From Candidatus Flavonifractor merdavium (GTDB lineage: Bacteria; Bacillota; Clostridia; Oscillospirales; Oscillospiraceae): 49,442 bases of DNA. The stretch lies in the NCBI GenBank assembly GCA_019119335.1, contig DWXF01000016.1, forward strand, positions 1-49,442. Direction: 5' to 3'. The notes under the pieces were generated by a model. The model worked only from the letters and a program-made list of their open reading frames with translations, had not been told where the DNA came from and searched no databases. A program made the position numbers and the translations under genes. Positions 1-7,925 of this stretch are shown here, one piece after another. Every line of letters starts with the position of its first letter. Positions within the stretch are counted from its first letter, which is position 1.

Positions 1-1478
1 GCATCTCAGGTACGACCTTCAACCGCCCAGGCTTTCAGCAGATGATTGCAGACATTGAGGCTGGCCTTGTCAAGAGGGTCATCATCAAGGATATGTCACG
101 TTTCGGACGTGATTATCTGCAAGTCGGCATGTATACGGAAATCATGTTTCCCGAACATGATATTCACTTTATTGCGGTGAATGATGGTGTGGACAGCACT
201 CAGGGTGACAACGAGTTTACGCCCTTCCGCAATATCATCAATGAATGGTACGCCAAAGACACCAGCAAAAAAATCCGTGCCGTTATGAAAGTGAAAGGCA
301 ATGCAGGAGAACATTTGACTGTTTTGCCTCCGTATGGATACATGAAATCGTCTGATGACAAAAAGCAATGGGTGAAGGATGAAGAAGCCGCCCAGGTAGT
401 TTATGAAATTGGTCTCTATATCATGGACGGATTGGGACCCTCGCAGATTGCAAGGAAACTGACGGAAAGAAAAATTCTTACTCCGGCTGCTTACTATGCG
501 AGCAAGGGCAGAACAACCAATGTCACAAAGAAAGGTTCTCCTTACGCTTGGGATTCTTCTACGATTGCCGACATCATGGACCGTTGGCGTGAATACCTGG
601 GGCACACAGTTAATTTCAAAACCCGTAAAAAATCCTACAAGAGTAAAAAGACCTTGCACAATCCAGAAAGCGAATGGAAGATTTTTGAGAATACCCACGA
701 AGCTATCTGGACGGAGGCGATTGCCGATGCAGCAAGGCTCGCAAGGCAATCGCGGCGCCGCCCTACAAAGATGGGAGAAATGGGGATGTTCTCCGGCATG
801 ATGTTCTGTGCCGACTGCGGCTCCATCATGTACCAATGCAGGGCAACCAATTTCCGGCGCGATCAGGAATATTACCTGTGTTCCGGCTATCGGAAAAGCC
901 GTGATGTATGTGGGCAGACACATTCTATCCGAACTGTTATCCTGGAAGAATTAGTTCTGCAAAATCTGCGCGAGATTGTTTCCTTCGCATCACAGCGCAA
1001 AGACGATTTTGTGAAGATGGTCATGGATGCGGATATGCGCCAGCGTAACCGAGGTTTGGCAAAACGGCAGAAAACATTGGCCGATGCCGAAAAGCGGATT
1101 GCAGAGCTGGACACCATTTTCAAACGGCTCTACGAGGATACTATTTCGGGAAAACTTTCTGACGAACGTTTCCAAAAGCTCTCCGCTGACTACGAGAAAG
1201 AACAGCATGAGCTTCAAGAGTTAGCGGCTGTCCTCCGTGGTGAAATCGAAGCAGAGGAACGCAAAAGTGCCAATGTGGAAAGGTTTCTCTCCGTTGTAGA
1301 ACGGTATACGGAAATTCCTGAATTGACCCCATGTATCTTGCATGAGTTTGTCGAGAAGATTGTTGTCCATGCTGCCAGCGATCCGAAGGGCAAGAACCGC
1401 ACTCAGGAAATTGACATCTACTATAAGGGCATTGGAGCTCTGGAAGTATCCAAAGTCATTTCATCAAGGCAAGAATGA
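1..1478 (+). CDS. Large serine recombinase (TnpX/TndX type), 5' end outside window
   Basis: Site-specific recombinase that excises and integrates a mobile element using a serine nucleophile. The reading frame is open from base 3 to the stop at 1476-1478, so the gene starts upstream and the catalytic serine lies outside the window. Visible parts in order: the end of the resolvase domain (SGTTFNRPGFQQM, then DMSRFGRD, which carries catalytic-core arginines), the recombinase domain (PPYGY near 300-350), a zinc beta-ribbon (FCADCGSIM ... YYLCSGY ... VCGQ), a Glu/Lys-rich coiled coil, and a C-terminal DUF4368-like tail (EIDIYYKGIG). Base composition is much AT-richer than the GC-rich genes from 1681 on, which supports horizontal origin. 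By analogy with Tn4451/Tn5397-type elements, the recombinase is usually the last gene before the element end. Confidence in the family is high; the identity of the element is unknown. Confidence 0.93.
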   Translation, partial: ISGTTFNRPGFQQMIADIEAGLVKRVIIKDMSRFGRDYLQVGMYTEIMFPEHDIHFIAVNDGVDSTQGDNEFTPFRNIINEWYAKDTSKKIRAVMKVKGNAGEHLTVLPPYGYMKSSDDKKQWVKDEEAAQVVYEIGLYIMDGLGPSQIARKLTERKILTPAAYYASKGRTTNVTKKGSPYAWDSSTIADIMDRWREYLGHTVNFKTRKKSYKSKKTLHNPESEWKIFENTHEAIWTEAIADAARLARQSRRRPTKMGEMGMFSGMMFCADCGSIMYQCRATNFRRDQEYYLCSGYRKSRDVCGQTHSIRTVILEELVLQNLREIVSFASQRKDDFVKMVMDADMRQRNRGLAKRQKTLADAEKRIAELDTIFKRLYEDTISGKLSDERFQKLSADYEKEQHELQELAAVLRGEIEAEERKSANVERFLSVVERYTEIPELTPCILHEFVEKIVVHAASDPKGKNRTQEIDIYYKGIGALEVSKVISSRQE

Positions 1479-1480
1479 GA

Positions 1481-1512
1481 AAAACGGCATAGCCGAAGCT
1501 ATACCGTTTCTC
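1481..1512 (+). terminator. Terminator after the serine recombinase
   Basis: A 12-bp stem (1482-1493 with 1498-1509, one C-A mismatch, CGAA loop) lies 3 bases after the recombinase stop and is followed by a pyrimidine-rich run (TTTCTCTCTT). Rho-independent termination is plausible. It would limit read-through from the element into pyrH. Confidence 0.6.
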
Positions 1513-1600
1513 TCTTGCCCCACGATGTTTTCTTATCGGGAGGCACCTTTTCCCGCTCCTTTTTTATGCCTGGGGAAGAATCCGAATAATTTGTAAAAAC

Positions 1601-1622
1601 TTTGGCCTAACTACTAGGCAAA
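1601..1622. repeat. Inverted repeat in the recombinase-pyrH junction
   Basis: TTTG(G)CCTA and TAGGCAAA form an 8-bp inverted repeat with one bulged G and a 5-base centre (ACTAC). It lies in the 202-base AT-rich gap between the recombinase terminator and pyrH, where the element end must be. It could be part of an attachment end or an operator; a fortuitous dyad is also possible. A weak TATATT (1633-1638) follows but has no good -35, so I do not call a pyrH promoter. Confidence 0.3.
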
Positions 1623-1680
1623 TGTGGAAAACTATATTAAAATGAGGTGGACTGAAATACCATATGAAGGGGTTGGAAGT

Positions 1681-2403
1681 ATGAGTCAGGCGCAGTACAA
1701 ACGGGTGCTGCTGAAGCTCAGCGGCGAGGCGCTGGCAGGCGCGGCCAGCCGCGGGCTGGACTTTGACGTAATCGGAAGCGTCTGCGACGTGATCAAGAAA
1801 TGCGTGGAGCAAGGCGTGCAGGTAGGCATCGTGGTGGGCGGCGGCAATTTCTGGCGCGGCCTGAAGGACGGCGGCGACCGGATGGAGCGCACCCGGGCCG
1901 ACCATATGGGGATGCTGGCCACCACCATCAACGCCCTGGCCGTGGCCGACGTGCTGGAGCAGAAGGGTGTGGACGTGCGGGTGCAGACCGCCATTGAGAT
2001 GCGCTCCGTGGCGGAGCCCTATATCCGCTCCAAGGCCATCCGGCACATGGAGAAGGGCCGGGTGGTGATCTTCGGCTGCGGTACCGGCAATCCCTTCTTT
2101 TCCACCGATACCGCGGCGGTCCTCCGGGCGGCGGAGATCGACGCCGACGCCATTCTGCTGGCCAAGAATATCGACGGAGTGTACTCCGCCGATCCCAGGA
2201 AGGACCCCAACGCGGTGAAGTTCGACACCATCACCTACGACGATATCCTGGCCCGGCACCTGGAGGTGATGGACTCCACTGCCACGTCCCTGTCCATGGA
2301 CAACAAAATTCCTGTGATCCTGTTCGCCCTCAAGGACCCGGAGAATATCCTGCGGGTGGTCATGGGCGAAAAAATAGGAACCATCGTCAAGGAGGAACCG
2401 TGA
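1681..2403 (+). CDS. pyrH: UMP kinase
   Basis: Cytosolic uridylate kinase (UMP + ATP to UDP + ADP), an amino acid kinase-fold hexamer essential for pyrimidine nucleotides. The 240-residue product matches the family length. It shows the N-terminal nucleotide motif ([12 protein letters not shown]), [12 protein letters not shown], the UMP-site region around [15 protein letters not shown], and the C-terminal [13 protein letters not shown]. The start at 1681 is chosen over an in-frame start at 1624 because GGAAG precedes it and the family begins here. It is first in the pyrH-frr-uppS-cdsA-dxr-rseP-ispG-polC run. Its usual partners rpsB and tsf are not directly upstream; a recombinase gene is. Confidence 0.97.
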   Translation: MSQAQYKRVLLKLSGEALAGAASRGLDFDVIGSVCDVIKKCVEQGVQVGIVVGGGNFWRGLKDGGDRMERTRADHMGMLATTINALAVADVLEQKGVDVRVQTAIEMRSVAEPYIRSKAIRHMEKGRVVIFGCGTGNPFFSTDTAAVLRAAEIDADAILLAKNIDGVYSADPRKDPNAVKFDTITYDDILARHLEVMDSTATSLSMDNKIPVILFALKDPENILRVVMGEKIGTIVKEEP

Positions 2404-2404
2404 A

Positions 2405-2959
2405 ATGAAAGAAGTCAACAAGGAATTCGATGCAAAGATGCAGAAAACCATTGATGTGGTCATGAGCGATTTCGCCAGCGTCCGGGCCGGACGTGCCAAC
2501 GCCGCGGTGCTGGATAAGATTACGGTGGATTACTACGGCGCCCCCACCCCCCTGAATCAGGTGGCCGCCATCTCCTCTCCCGACCCCCGCTCCCTGATGA
2601 TCCAGCCCTGGGACAGCACCCTGCTCAAGGCCATTGAGAAGGCCATCCAGACCTCTGATCTGGGCATCAACCCCCAGAATGACGGTAAGGTGATCCGCCT
2701 GTCTTTCCCCCAGCTCACCGAGGAGCGCCGTAAGGAGCTCACCAAGCAGGTGCGCAAATACGGGGAGAACGGCAAGGTGGCCATCCGCAACATCCGCCGG
2801 GACGCCATGGAGAAGTTCAAGGCCATGGAGAAGAAGTCGGAGATCACCGAGGACGACCGGAAGGACTACGAAAAGGAGCTTCAGGACCTCACCGAGAAGC
2901 GCTGCAAGCAGATCGACGAGCTCACCGCCAAGAAGGAAAGCGAACTGATGGCGGTGTAA
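2405..2959 (+). CDS. frr: Ribosome recycling factor
   Basis: Cytosolic factor that splits post-termination 70S ribosomes together with EF-G. The 184-residue length is exactly that of the family. Recognisable segments are the N-terminal helix (KEVNKEFDAKMQKTIDV), the conserved RAGRANAAVLDKI, LMIQPWDSTLLKAIEKAI, GKVIRLSFPQLTEERRKEL, and the C-terminal helix ending in KQIDELTAKKESELM. It starts one base after the pyrH stop, with the SD (GGAGG, 2393-2397) inside pyrH, so the two are translationally coupled. Confidence 0.98.
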   Translation: MKEVNKEFDAKMQKTIDVVMSDFASVRAGRANAAVLDKITVDYYGAPTPLNQVAAISSPDPRSLMIQPWDSTLLKAIEKAIQTSDLGINPQNDGKVIRLSFPQLTEERRKELTKQVRKYGENGKVAIRNIRRDAMEKFKAMEKKSEITEDDRKDYEKELQDLTEKRCKQIDELTAKKESELMAV

Positions 2960-2960
2960 G

Positions 2961-3013
2961 CCGTAAGGCAACCACCTGTTACGGTGCGGGGCGCCTCCTG
3001 GTGTCCCGCACCG
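2961..3013 (+). other. Two mutually exclusive hairpins between frr and uppS
   Basis: CCGTAA (2961-2966) can pair with TTACGG (2979-2984). A stronger 14-bp stem pairs 2982-2995 with 3000-3013 (CGGTGCGGG...CCCGCACCG, TCCT loop). The two share 2982-2984, so only one can form completely. No U-tract follows, so this is not a typical terminator. It may set mRNA stability or processing inside the operon, which is inference. Confidence 0.45.
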
Positions 3014-3052
3014 GCATCTTAATTGGAACAAGGATCGGATAGGATACAAGCT

Positions 3053-3799
3053 ATGGCTTTTTTGAAACCAAAGGAGGACACGGCGGCCCAGGTGGATTTT
3101 GACCGCCTGCCCCGCCATGTGGCCATCATTATGGACGGCAACGGCCGGTGGGCCAAGCGGCGGGGGCTGCCCCGGACGGCGGGCCACGCCGCCGGCGCGG
3201 AAAATTTCCGTACCATCGCCACCTACTGCAAGAACATCGGGCTGGACTATTTGACGGTGTACGCCTTCTCCACGGAGAACTGGAAACGGCCTCTGGAGGA
3301 GGTCTCCGCCATTATGGGCCTGCTGAAGAAGTACCTGCTGGAGTCCATTGAGAAGATGGAGCGGGACCGGATCAGGCTCCATTTCTTCGGGGACCTGTCC
3401 CCTCTGCCTGCCGAGCTGCGGGAGATGTGCGGCCGCACAGACGCCATCTCCCAGCGGTACGACGGCATGCAGGTCAACGTGTGCCTCAACTACGGGGGCC
3501 GGGACGAGCTCGTCCGGGCGGCCCGGGCCTTCGCCGCCGACTGTGCGGCGGGGAAGAGCACGCCGGAGCAGCTGACGGAGGAGGGCCTTTCCCAGTACCT
3601 CTACTCCGCCGGGGTGCCCGACCCGGATCTGGTGATCCGGCCCAGCGGGGAACTCAGAATTTCCAACTTCCTGCTGTGGCAGTCGGCCTATGCCGAGTTC
3701 TATTACACCGACGTGCTGTGGCCCGATTTTTCCAAGGAAGAACTGCACAAGGCGCTGGCGGCCTATCAGAGCCGTTCCCGCCGCTTTGGAGGTGTGTGA
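3053..3799 (+). CDS. uppS: Isoprenyl transferase (undecaprenyl diphosphate synthase type)
   Basis: Cis-prenyltransferase that condenses IPP onto FPP to make undecaprenyl diphosphate, the lipid carrier for peptidoglycan and teichoic acids. The product has 248 residues. Diagnostic motifs are HVAIIMDGNGRWAKRRG (catalytic Asp and Asn), GHAAGAENFR, TVYAFSTENWKRP, and the C-terminal DLVIRPSGELRISNFLLWQ and AYAEFYYTDVLWPDF. The ATG at 3053 is preferred over an in-frame TTG at 3023 because AGGA (3041-3044) sits 8 bases upstream and the family starts close to this point. Its stop abuts cdsA. Confidence 0.96.
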   Translation: MAFLKPKEDTAAQVDFDRLPRHVAIIMDGNGRWAKRRGLPRTAGHAAGAENFRTIATYCKNIGLDYLTVYAFSTENWKRPLEEVSAIMGLLKKYLLESIEKMERDRIRLHFFGDLSPLPAELREMCGRTDAISQRYDGMQVNVCLNYGGRDELVRAARAFAADCAAGKSTPEQLTEEGLSQYLYSAGVPDPDLVIRPSGELRISNFLLWQSAYAEFYYTDVLWPDFSKEELHKALAAYQSRSRRFGGV

Positions 3800-4624
3800 G
3801 TGGTCAAGCGAGTTATGGTGGCGGTGATCTTCATTCCGCTGCTGCTTCTGGCGATCTACTGGGTATCTCCGCTTTACCCCATGATCCTGCCGGTGATCAT
3901 CTCCGGCCTGTCCATGATCGCGGTGCATGAGGCCCTGTGGTCCACCAGCTTTCTCAAGCACCCCCGCATTTCCGGCTATTCCATCATTACGGCGGGCCTG
4001 CTCCCCTTCTGGGTGTATTACAGCGGAGAGGCCCTGCCCGTCCTGTGCGGGCTGTTTGTCTACGTGGTGCTGCTGTTCTGCGAGGCCATCGCCAGCCACA
4101 AGCGCATCGGCCTGGAGAAAATGGGAGGGGCCTTTTTCCTCACCGTGGTCATCCCCTTTTTCCTCTCCTCCTTCCTGCGCATCCGGCTGATGGACCAGTG
4201 GCAGGCGCTGGTGATCCTGCCCCTGGTCATCGCCTTTGTCAGCGACGCCTTCGCCCTGTTTGCCGGCATGGCCTTCGGCAAGCACAAGCTGGCTCCCGAG
4301 CTCTCCCCCAAAAAGACGGTGGAGGGGGCGGTAGGCGGCTTTCTGGGAGCGGTGGTGTGTACGGTGCTCTACGGCGCCATTCTCCAGTTTGGATTTGACC
4401 TGAAGGTGAATTACCTCCTGCTGGCCCTGTACGGGGCTCTGGGCAGCGTGGTGTCCCAGCTGGGGGACCTGTCCTTTTCCTATATCAAGCGGGAGTACGG
4501 GATTAAGGATTTCGGCAACATCTTTCCCGGCCACGGCGGGGTGCTGGACCGCTTTGACAGCGTGATCTTCTGCGCCCCCCTGGTGGAGCTGCTGCTCCAC
4601 ATCCTGCCCGCTGTGGGAGGCTGA
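3800..4624 (+). CDS. cdsA: Phosphatidate cytidylyltransferase
   Basis: Integral membrane enzyme making CDP-diacylglycerol from phosphatidic acid and CTP, the branch point of phospholipid synthesis. The product has 274 residues and many hydrophobic segments (for example VAVIFIPLLLLAIYW near the start). The CDP-DAG synthase signature is at the C-terminal half: SDAFALFAGMAFGKHKL, SPKKTVEGAVGG, LGDLSFSYIKREYGIKDFG, and FPGHGGVLDRFDS. The GTG start directly follows the uppS TGA, with GGAGG (3787-3792 region) upstream. Confidence 0.96.
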   Translation: MVKRVMVAVIFIPLLLLAIYWVSPLYPMILPVIISGLSMIAVHEALWSTSFLKHPRISGYSIITAGLLPFWVYYSGEALPVLCGLFVYVVLLFCEAIASHKRIGLEKMGGAFFLTVVIPFFLSSFLRIRLMDQWQALVILPLVIAFVSDAFALFAGMAFGKHKLAPELSPKKTVEGAVGGFLGAVVCTVLYGAILQFGFDLKVNYLLLALYGALGSVVSQLGDLSFSYIKREYGIKDFGNIFPGHGGVLDRFDSVIFCAPLVELLLHILPAVGG

Positions 4625-4626
4625 CT

Positions 4627-5769
4627 ATGAGCAAATGTATTTCTCTGTTGGGTTCCACAGGGTCCATCGGGCGGCAGTCACTGGAGGTGATTGCCGCCTG
4701 TGGCATGACTGTGGCCGCCCTCACCGCCAACCGGGACGTGGAGCGGCTGGAGGAGCAGTGCCGCAAGTTCCGGCCGGAGCTGGCGGTGATGATGGACCCC
4801 GCCGCCGCGGCCGACCTGCGGACACGGCTGGCCGATACCCCTATCCGGGTGGCGGCGGGGATGGAGGGCCTCATGGAAGCGGCCACCCTGGAAAGGGCGG
4901 ACACGGTGCTCACCGCCGTGGTGGGTATGGTGGGTCTGCGGCCCACCCTGGCCGCCATCCGCCAGGGCAAGCGGATCGCCCTGGCCAACAAGGAGACCCT
5001 GGTGTGCGCCGGGGAGCTGGTAATGGAGGCCGCCGACGCCCACGGCGCGGAGATCGTGCCGGTGGATTCCGAGCATTCCGCCATTTTCCAGTGTCTCCAG
5101 GGAAGCCGGGACCGAGGCGAGGTGAAGCGCCTGATCCTCACCGCCTCCGGCGGCCCCTTCTGGGGCTGGGAGAAGGAAAAAATCGCCTCCGCCACGGTGG
5201 AGCAGGCCCTGAAGCACCCCAACTGGTCCATGGGGGCCAAGATCACCGTGGACTCGGCCAGCCTGATGAACAAGGGCCTGGAGTTTATCGAGGCCATGCG
5301 GCTCTACCGCCTGCCCCCGGAGAAGATTTCCATTGTGGTCCATCGGGAGAGTATAGTACACTCTCTGGTGGAATACTGTGACAACGCCATCCTGGCTCAG
5401 CTGGGGGTGCCGGACATGCGCCTGCCCATCCAGTACGCCCTCACCTGGCCCGCCCGGACCACGGCGGTGGCAAAGCCCCTGGACCTGCTGACCTGTCCGC
5501 CCCTTACCTTCCACGCTCCGGACTACGACTCTTTCCCCTGCCTGTCCCTGGCGCTGGAGGCCGCCCGTACCGGCGGCACCGCCACCGCGGCCCTCAACGG
5601 GGCAAACGAGGCGGCGGTGGCTCTGTTCCTGGCGGGTAAGATCTCCTTCGGTGAGATCGCCCAACGGGTGGAGCACGCCCTGGCTACGGTACCGGTGGCC
5701 CAAAGGCCGGAGCTGGAGGACGTGCTGGCCGCTGATCAGGCCGCCCGTCGGGCGGCGGAAACCTTTTGA
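4627..5769 (+). CDS. dxr: 1-deoxy-D-xylulose 5-phosphate reductoisomerase
   Basis: Second enzyme of the MEP isoprenoid pathway (DXP + NADPH to MEP). The product has 380 residues, normal for the family. Visible are the NADPH-binding GSTGSIGRQSLEV (residues about 8-20), ALANKETLVCAG, the metal-binding PVDSEHSAIFQCL, ILTASGGPFWGW, and the active-site loop HPNWSMGAKITVDSASLMNKG. It begins 2 bases after cdsA. Together with uppS and ispG it groups three isoprenoid genes in the operon. Confidence 0.97.
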   Translation: MSKCISLLGSTGSIGRQSLEVIAACGMTVAALTANRDVERLEEQCRKFRPELAVMMDPAAAADLRTRLADTPIRVAAGMEGLMEAATLERADTVLTAVVGMVGLRPTLAAIRQGKRIALANKETLVCAGELVMEAADAHGAEIVPVDSEHSAIFQCLQGSRDRGEVKRLILTASGGPFWGWEKEKIASATVEQALKHPNWSMGAKITVDSASLMNKGLEFIEAMRLYRLPPEKISIVVHRESIVHSLVEYCDNAILAQLGVPDMRLPIQYALTWPARTTAVAKPLDLLTCPPLTFHAPDYDSFPCLSLALEAARTGGTATAALNGANEAAVALFLAGKISFGEIAQRVEHALATVPVAQRPELEDVLAADQAARRAAETF

Positions 5770-5784
5770 CGCATTGAGGTGCCT

Positions 5785-6861
5785 ATGACCATCTTTTCCA
5801 TTGTACTCATCATCCTGTTTTTCGGCCTGCTCATTGCCATCCATGAGTTTGGACACTTTGTGGCCGCCAAGAGCCTGGGGGTGCGGGTGAACGAGTTTTC
5901 CATCGGCATGGGGCCCGCCCTCCTGTCCCGGCAGAAGGGGGAGACCACCTACTCCCTCCGTCTGTTCCCCATCGGCGGCTTCTGCGCCATGGAGGGGGAG
6001 GAGGAGTCCTCCGACGATCCCCGCTCCTTCCACAACAAGCCCTTTTGGAAAAAGTTCATCATCCTGGTGGCCGGGGCCTTTATGAACTTTGTGGCGGGGC
6101 TTGTCATCATTCTGGTGCTCTTCTTTCTGGTGGGCAGCCCCGCCGCTCCGGTGTTCACCGGCGTGATGGAGGGGGCGGAGGAGGTGCTGGATACCGGCCT
6201 GCAGCCCGGCGACCGGTTCTACACCATCGACGGCCACCGCATCTACTTCCAGAGCGACGCGCTGATCTATCTCCAGCGGGCGGGGGGGGACGTGGACGTC
6301 ACGGTGGTCCGGGACGGGGAGAAGGTGGACCTGGGCGTGATTTCCCTGCCCTACCGTCTGCTTACCGACGAGAACGGCCAGCAGGTGGAAAAGCGGGGCA
6401 TCTACGTGGGAGAGTTTTTGGAGGATACGGTGTTTACCCGTCTGCAAAACAGCTGGTATCAGGCTATTGACTACGTGCGCATGGTGTGGATGGGCCTGGG
6501 AGATATCTTTACCGGCGCGGTGGGCCTCAAGGATATGTCCGGGGTCATCGGCATTACCGCCATGGCCGGCGAGGTGGGCCAGGCGGGGGCCGAGGCCGCC
6601 GGACTGTTCGGCGCGGTGGTCAATCTGCTGGACTTCACCGCCCTTATCGCCATCAACCTGGCGGTGATGAACCTGCTGCCCATCCCCGCCCTGGACGGCG
6701 GGCAGATCTTCCTGCTCCTCGTCAACGGGGTCTACCACCTGTTCAGCAAGAAGTATATCGACCAGAAATATCTGGGCTACGTCAATGCGGCGGGCTTTAT
6801 CTGCCTCATCGCCCTGATGATTCTGGTGGCCATCAACGATGTAAACAGGTTCATTTTGTAG
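5785..6861 (+). CDS. rseP: Site-2 metalloprotease RseP/RasP
   Basis: Intramembrane zinc protease that cleaves membrane-bound regulators and leftover signal peptides within the bilayer. The product has 358 residues: a first transmembrane helix carrying HEFGH (about residues 19-23), then FSIGMGP, a PDZ-like domain in the middle ([15 protein letters not shown]), and the C-terminal [13 protein letters not shown], which supplies the third zinc ligand. The ATG at 5785 has GAGG 5 bases upstream; an in-frame GTG at 5779 would overlap that SD and is rejected. Confidence 0.95.
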   Translation: MTIFSIVLIILFFGLLIAIHEFGHFVAAKSLGVRVNEFSIGMGPALLSRQKGETTYSLRLFPIGGFCAMEGEEESSDDPRSFHNKPFWKKFIILVAGAFMNFVAGLVIILVLFFLVGSPAAPVFTGVMEGAEEVLDTGLQPGDRFYTIDGHRIYFQSDALIYLQRAGGDVDVTVVRDGEKVDLGVISLPYRLLTDENGQQVEKRGIYVGEFLEDTVFTRLQNSWYQAIDYVRMVWMGLGDIFTGAVGLKDMSGVIGITAMAGEVGQAGAEAAGLFGAVVNLLDFTALIAINLAVMNLLPIPALDGGQIFLLLVNGVYHLFSKKYIDQKYLGYVNAAGFICLIALMILVAINDVNRFIL

Positions 6862-6872
6862 GAGGCAGTTTC

Positions 6873-7910
6873 GTGACCAGACAGATTCTTGTAGGAGGCG
6901 TCCCCGTCGGCGGGGGCGCCCCTGTTACCATACAGTCCATGACCAATACCCCTACCGACGATGTGACCGCCACCGTGGCGCAGATCCGGCGGCTGGAGAC
7001 CGCCGGCTGCCAGATCATCCGGGTGGCGGTGCCCGATATGGCGGCCGCCAAGGCGGTGGGGGCTATCAAGGCGCAAATCCATATCCCTCTGGTGGTGGAT
7101 ATCCACTTCGACTACAAGCTGGCCCTGGCCTGCGTGGAGGCCGGGTGCGACGCGGTGCGCATCAATCCGGGCAACATCGGCGGGGCCGACCGGGTGAAGG
7201 CGGTGGCGGAGGCCTGCAAGGCGAAAAAAATCCCCATCCGCATCGGGGTCAACGGCGGCTCTCTGGAAAAGCCCCTGCTGGCCAAGTACGGCGGGGTTAC
7301 CCCGGAGGCCCTGGTGGAGTCGGCCTTCGGGCATATCGCCCTGCTGGAGCAGTACGACTTCCACGATATCTGCGTGTCCCTCAAGTCCTCCAGCGTGCCG
7401 GTGACCATGGCGGCCTATAAGCTGATGAGCGAACAGAGCGACTACCCCTTACATCTGGGCGTCACCGAGACGGGCACCATCCGCATGGGCACCCTGAAGT
7501 CGGCCATCGGCATCGGGGGCCTGCTGGCCCTGGGCATCGGGGACACCATGCGGGTGTCCCTGTCTGCCGAACCGGTGGAGGAGGTGCTGGCGGCCCGGGA
7601 TATCCTGAAGGCCGCCGGACTGCGGCGGGAGGGGGCCGACCTGATCTCCTGCCCCACCTGCGGCCGTACCCGCATCGACCTCATCGCCTTGGCCAATGAG
7701 GTGGAGGAGCGGCTGAAAACCGTGGATAAGCCCATTACCGTGGCGGTGATGGGGTGCGTGGTCAACGGCCCCGGCGAGGCCGCCGCCGCCGACGTGGGTA
7801 TCGCCGGGGGCAACGGCGAGGGACTGCTGTTCCGCAAGGGGGAGATCGTGAAAAAGGTACCCCAGGACCAACTGGTGGATGAGCTGTTTGCTCTCGTGGA
7901 CCAACTGTAA
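6873..7910 (+). CDS. ispG: 4-hydroxy-3-methylbut-2-enyl diphosphate synthase
   Basis: [4Fe-4S] enzyme of the MEP pathway converting MEcPP to HMBPP. The product has 345 residues, the short bacterial form. Motifs: [19 protein letters not shown] at the N terminus, [24 protein letters not shown], then the cluster-binding half with [12 protein letters not shown] and [12 protein letters not shown] (three Cys), plus the conserved GEG. The GTG start at 6873 follows GGAGG (6861-6865) by 7 bases, 11 bases after rseP ends. Confidence 0.97.
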   Translation: MTRQILVGGVPVGGGAPVTIQSMTNTPTDDVTATVAQIRRLETAGCQIIRVAVPDMAAAKAVGAIKAQIHIPLVVDIHFDYKLALACVEAGCDAVRINPGNIGGADRVKAVAEACKAKKIPIRIGVNGGSLEKPLLAKYGGVTPEALVESAFGHIALLEQYDFHDICVSLKSSSVPVTMAAYKLMSEQSDYPLHLGVTETGTIRMGTLKSAIGIGGLLALGIGDTMRVSLSAEPVEEVLAARDILKAAGLRREGADLISCPTCGRTRIDLIALANEVEERLKTVDKPITVAVMGCVVNGPGEAAAADVGIAGGNGEGLLFRKGEIVKKVPQDQLVDELFALVDQL

Positions 7911-7925
7911 GCAGGAGCGTGTCAC

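Noticed and set aside
1624..1680. N-terminal extension of pyrH
   Set aside because: The extra 19 residues are absent from the family, and a proper SD stands before 1681.
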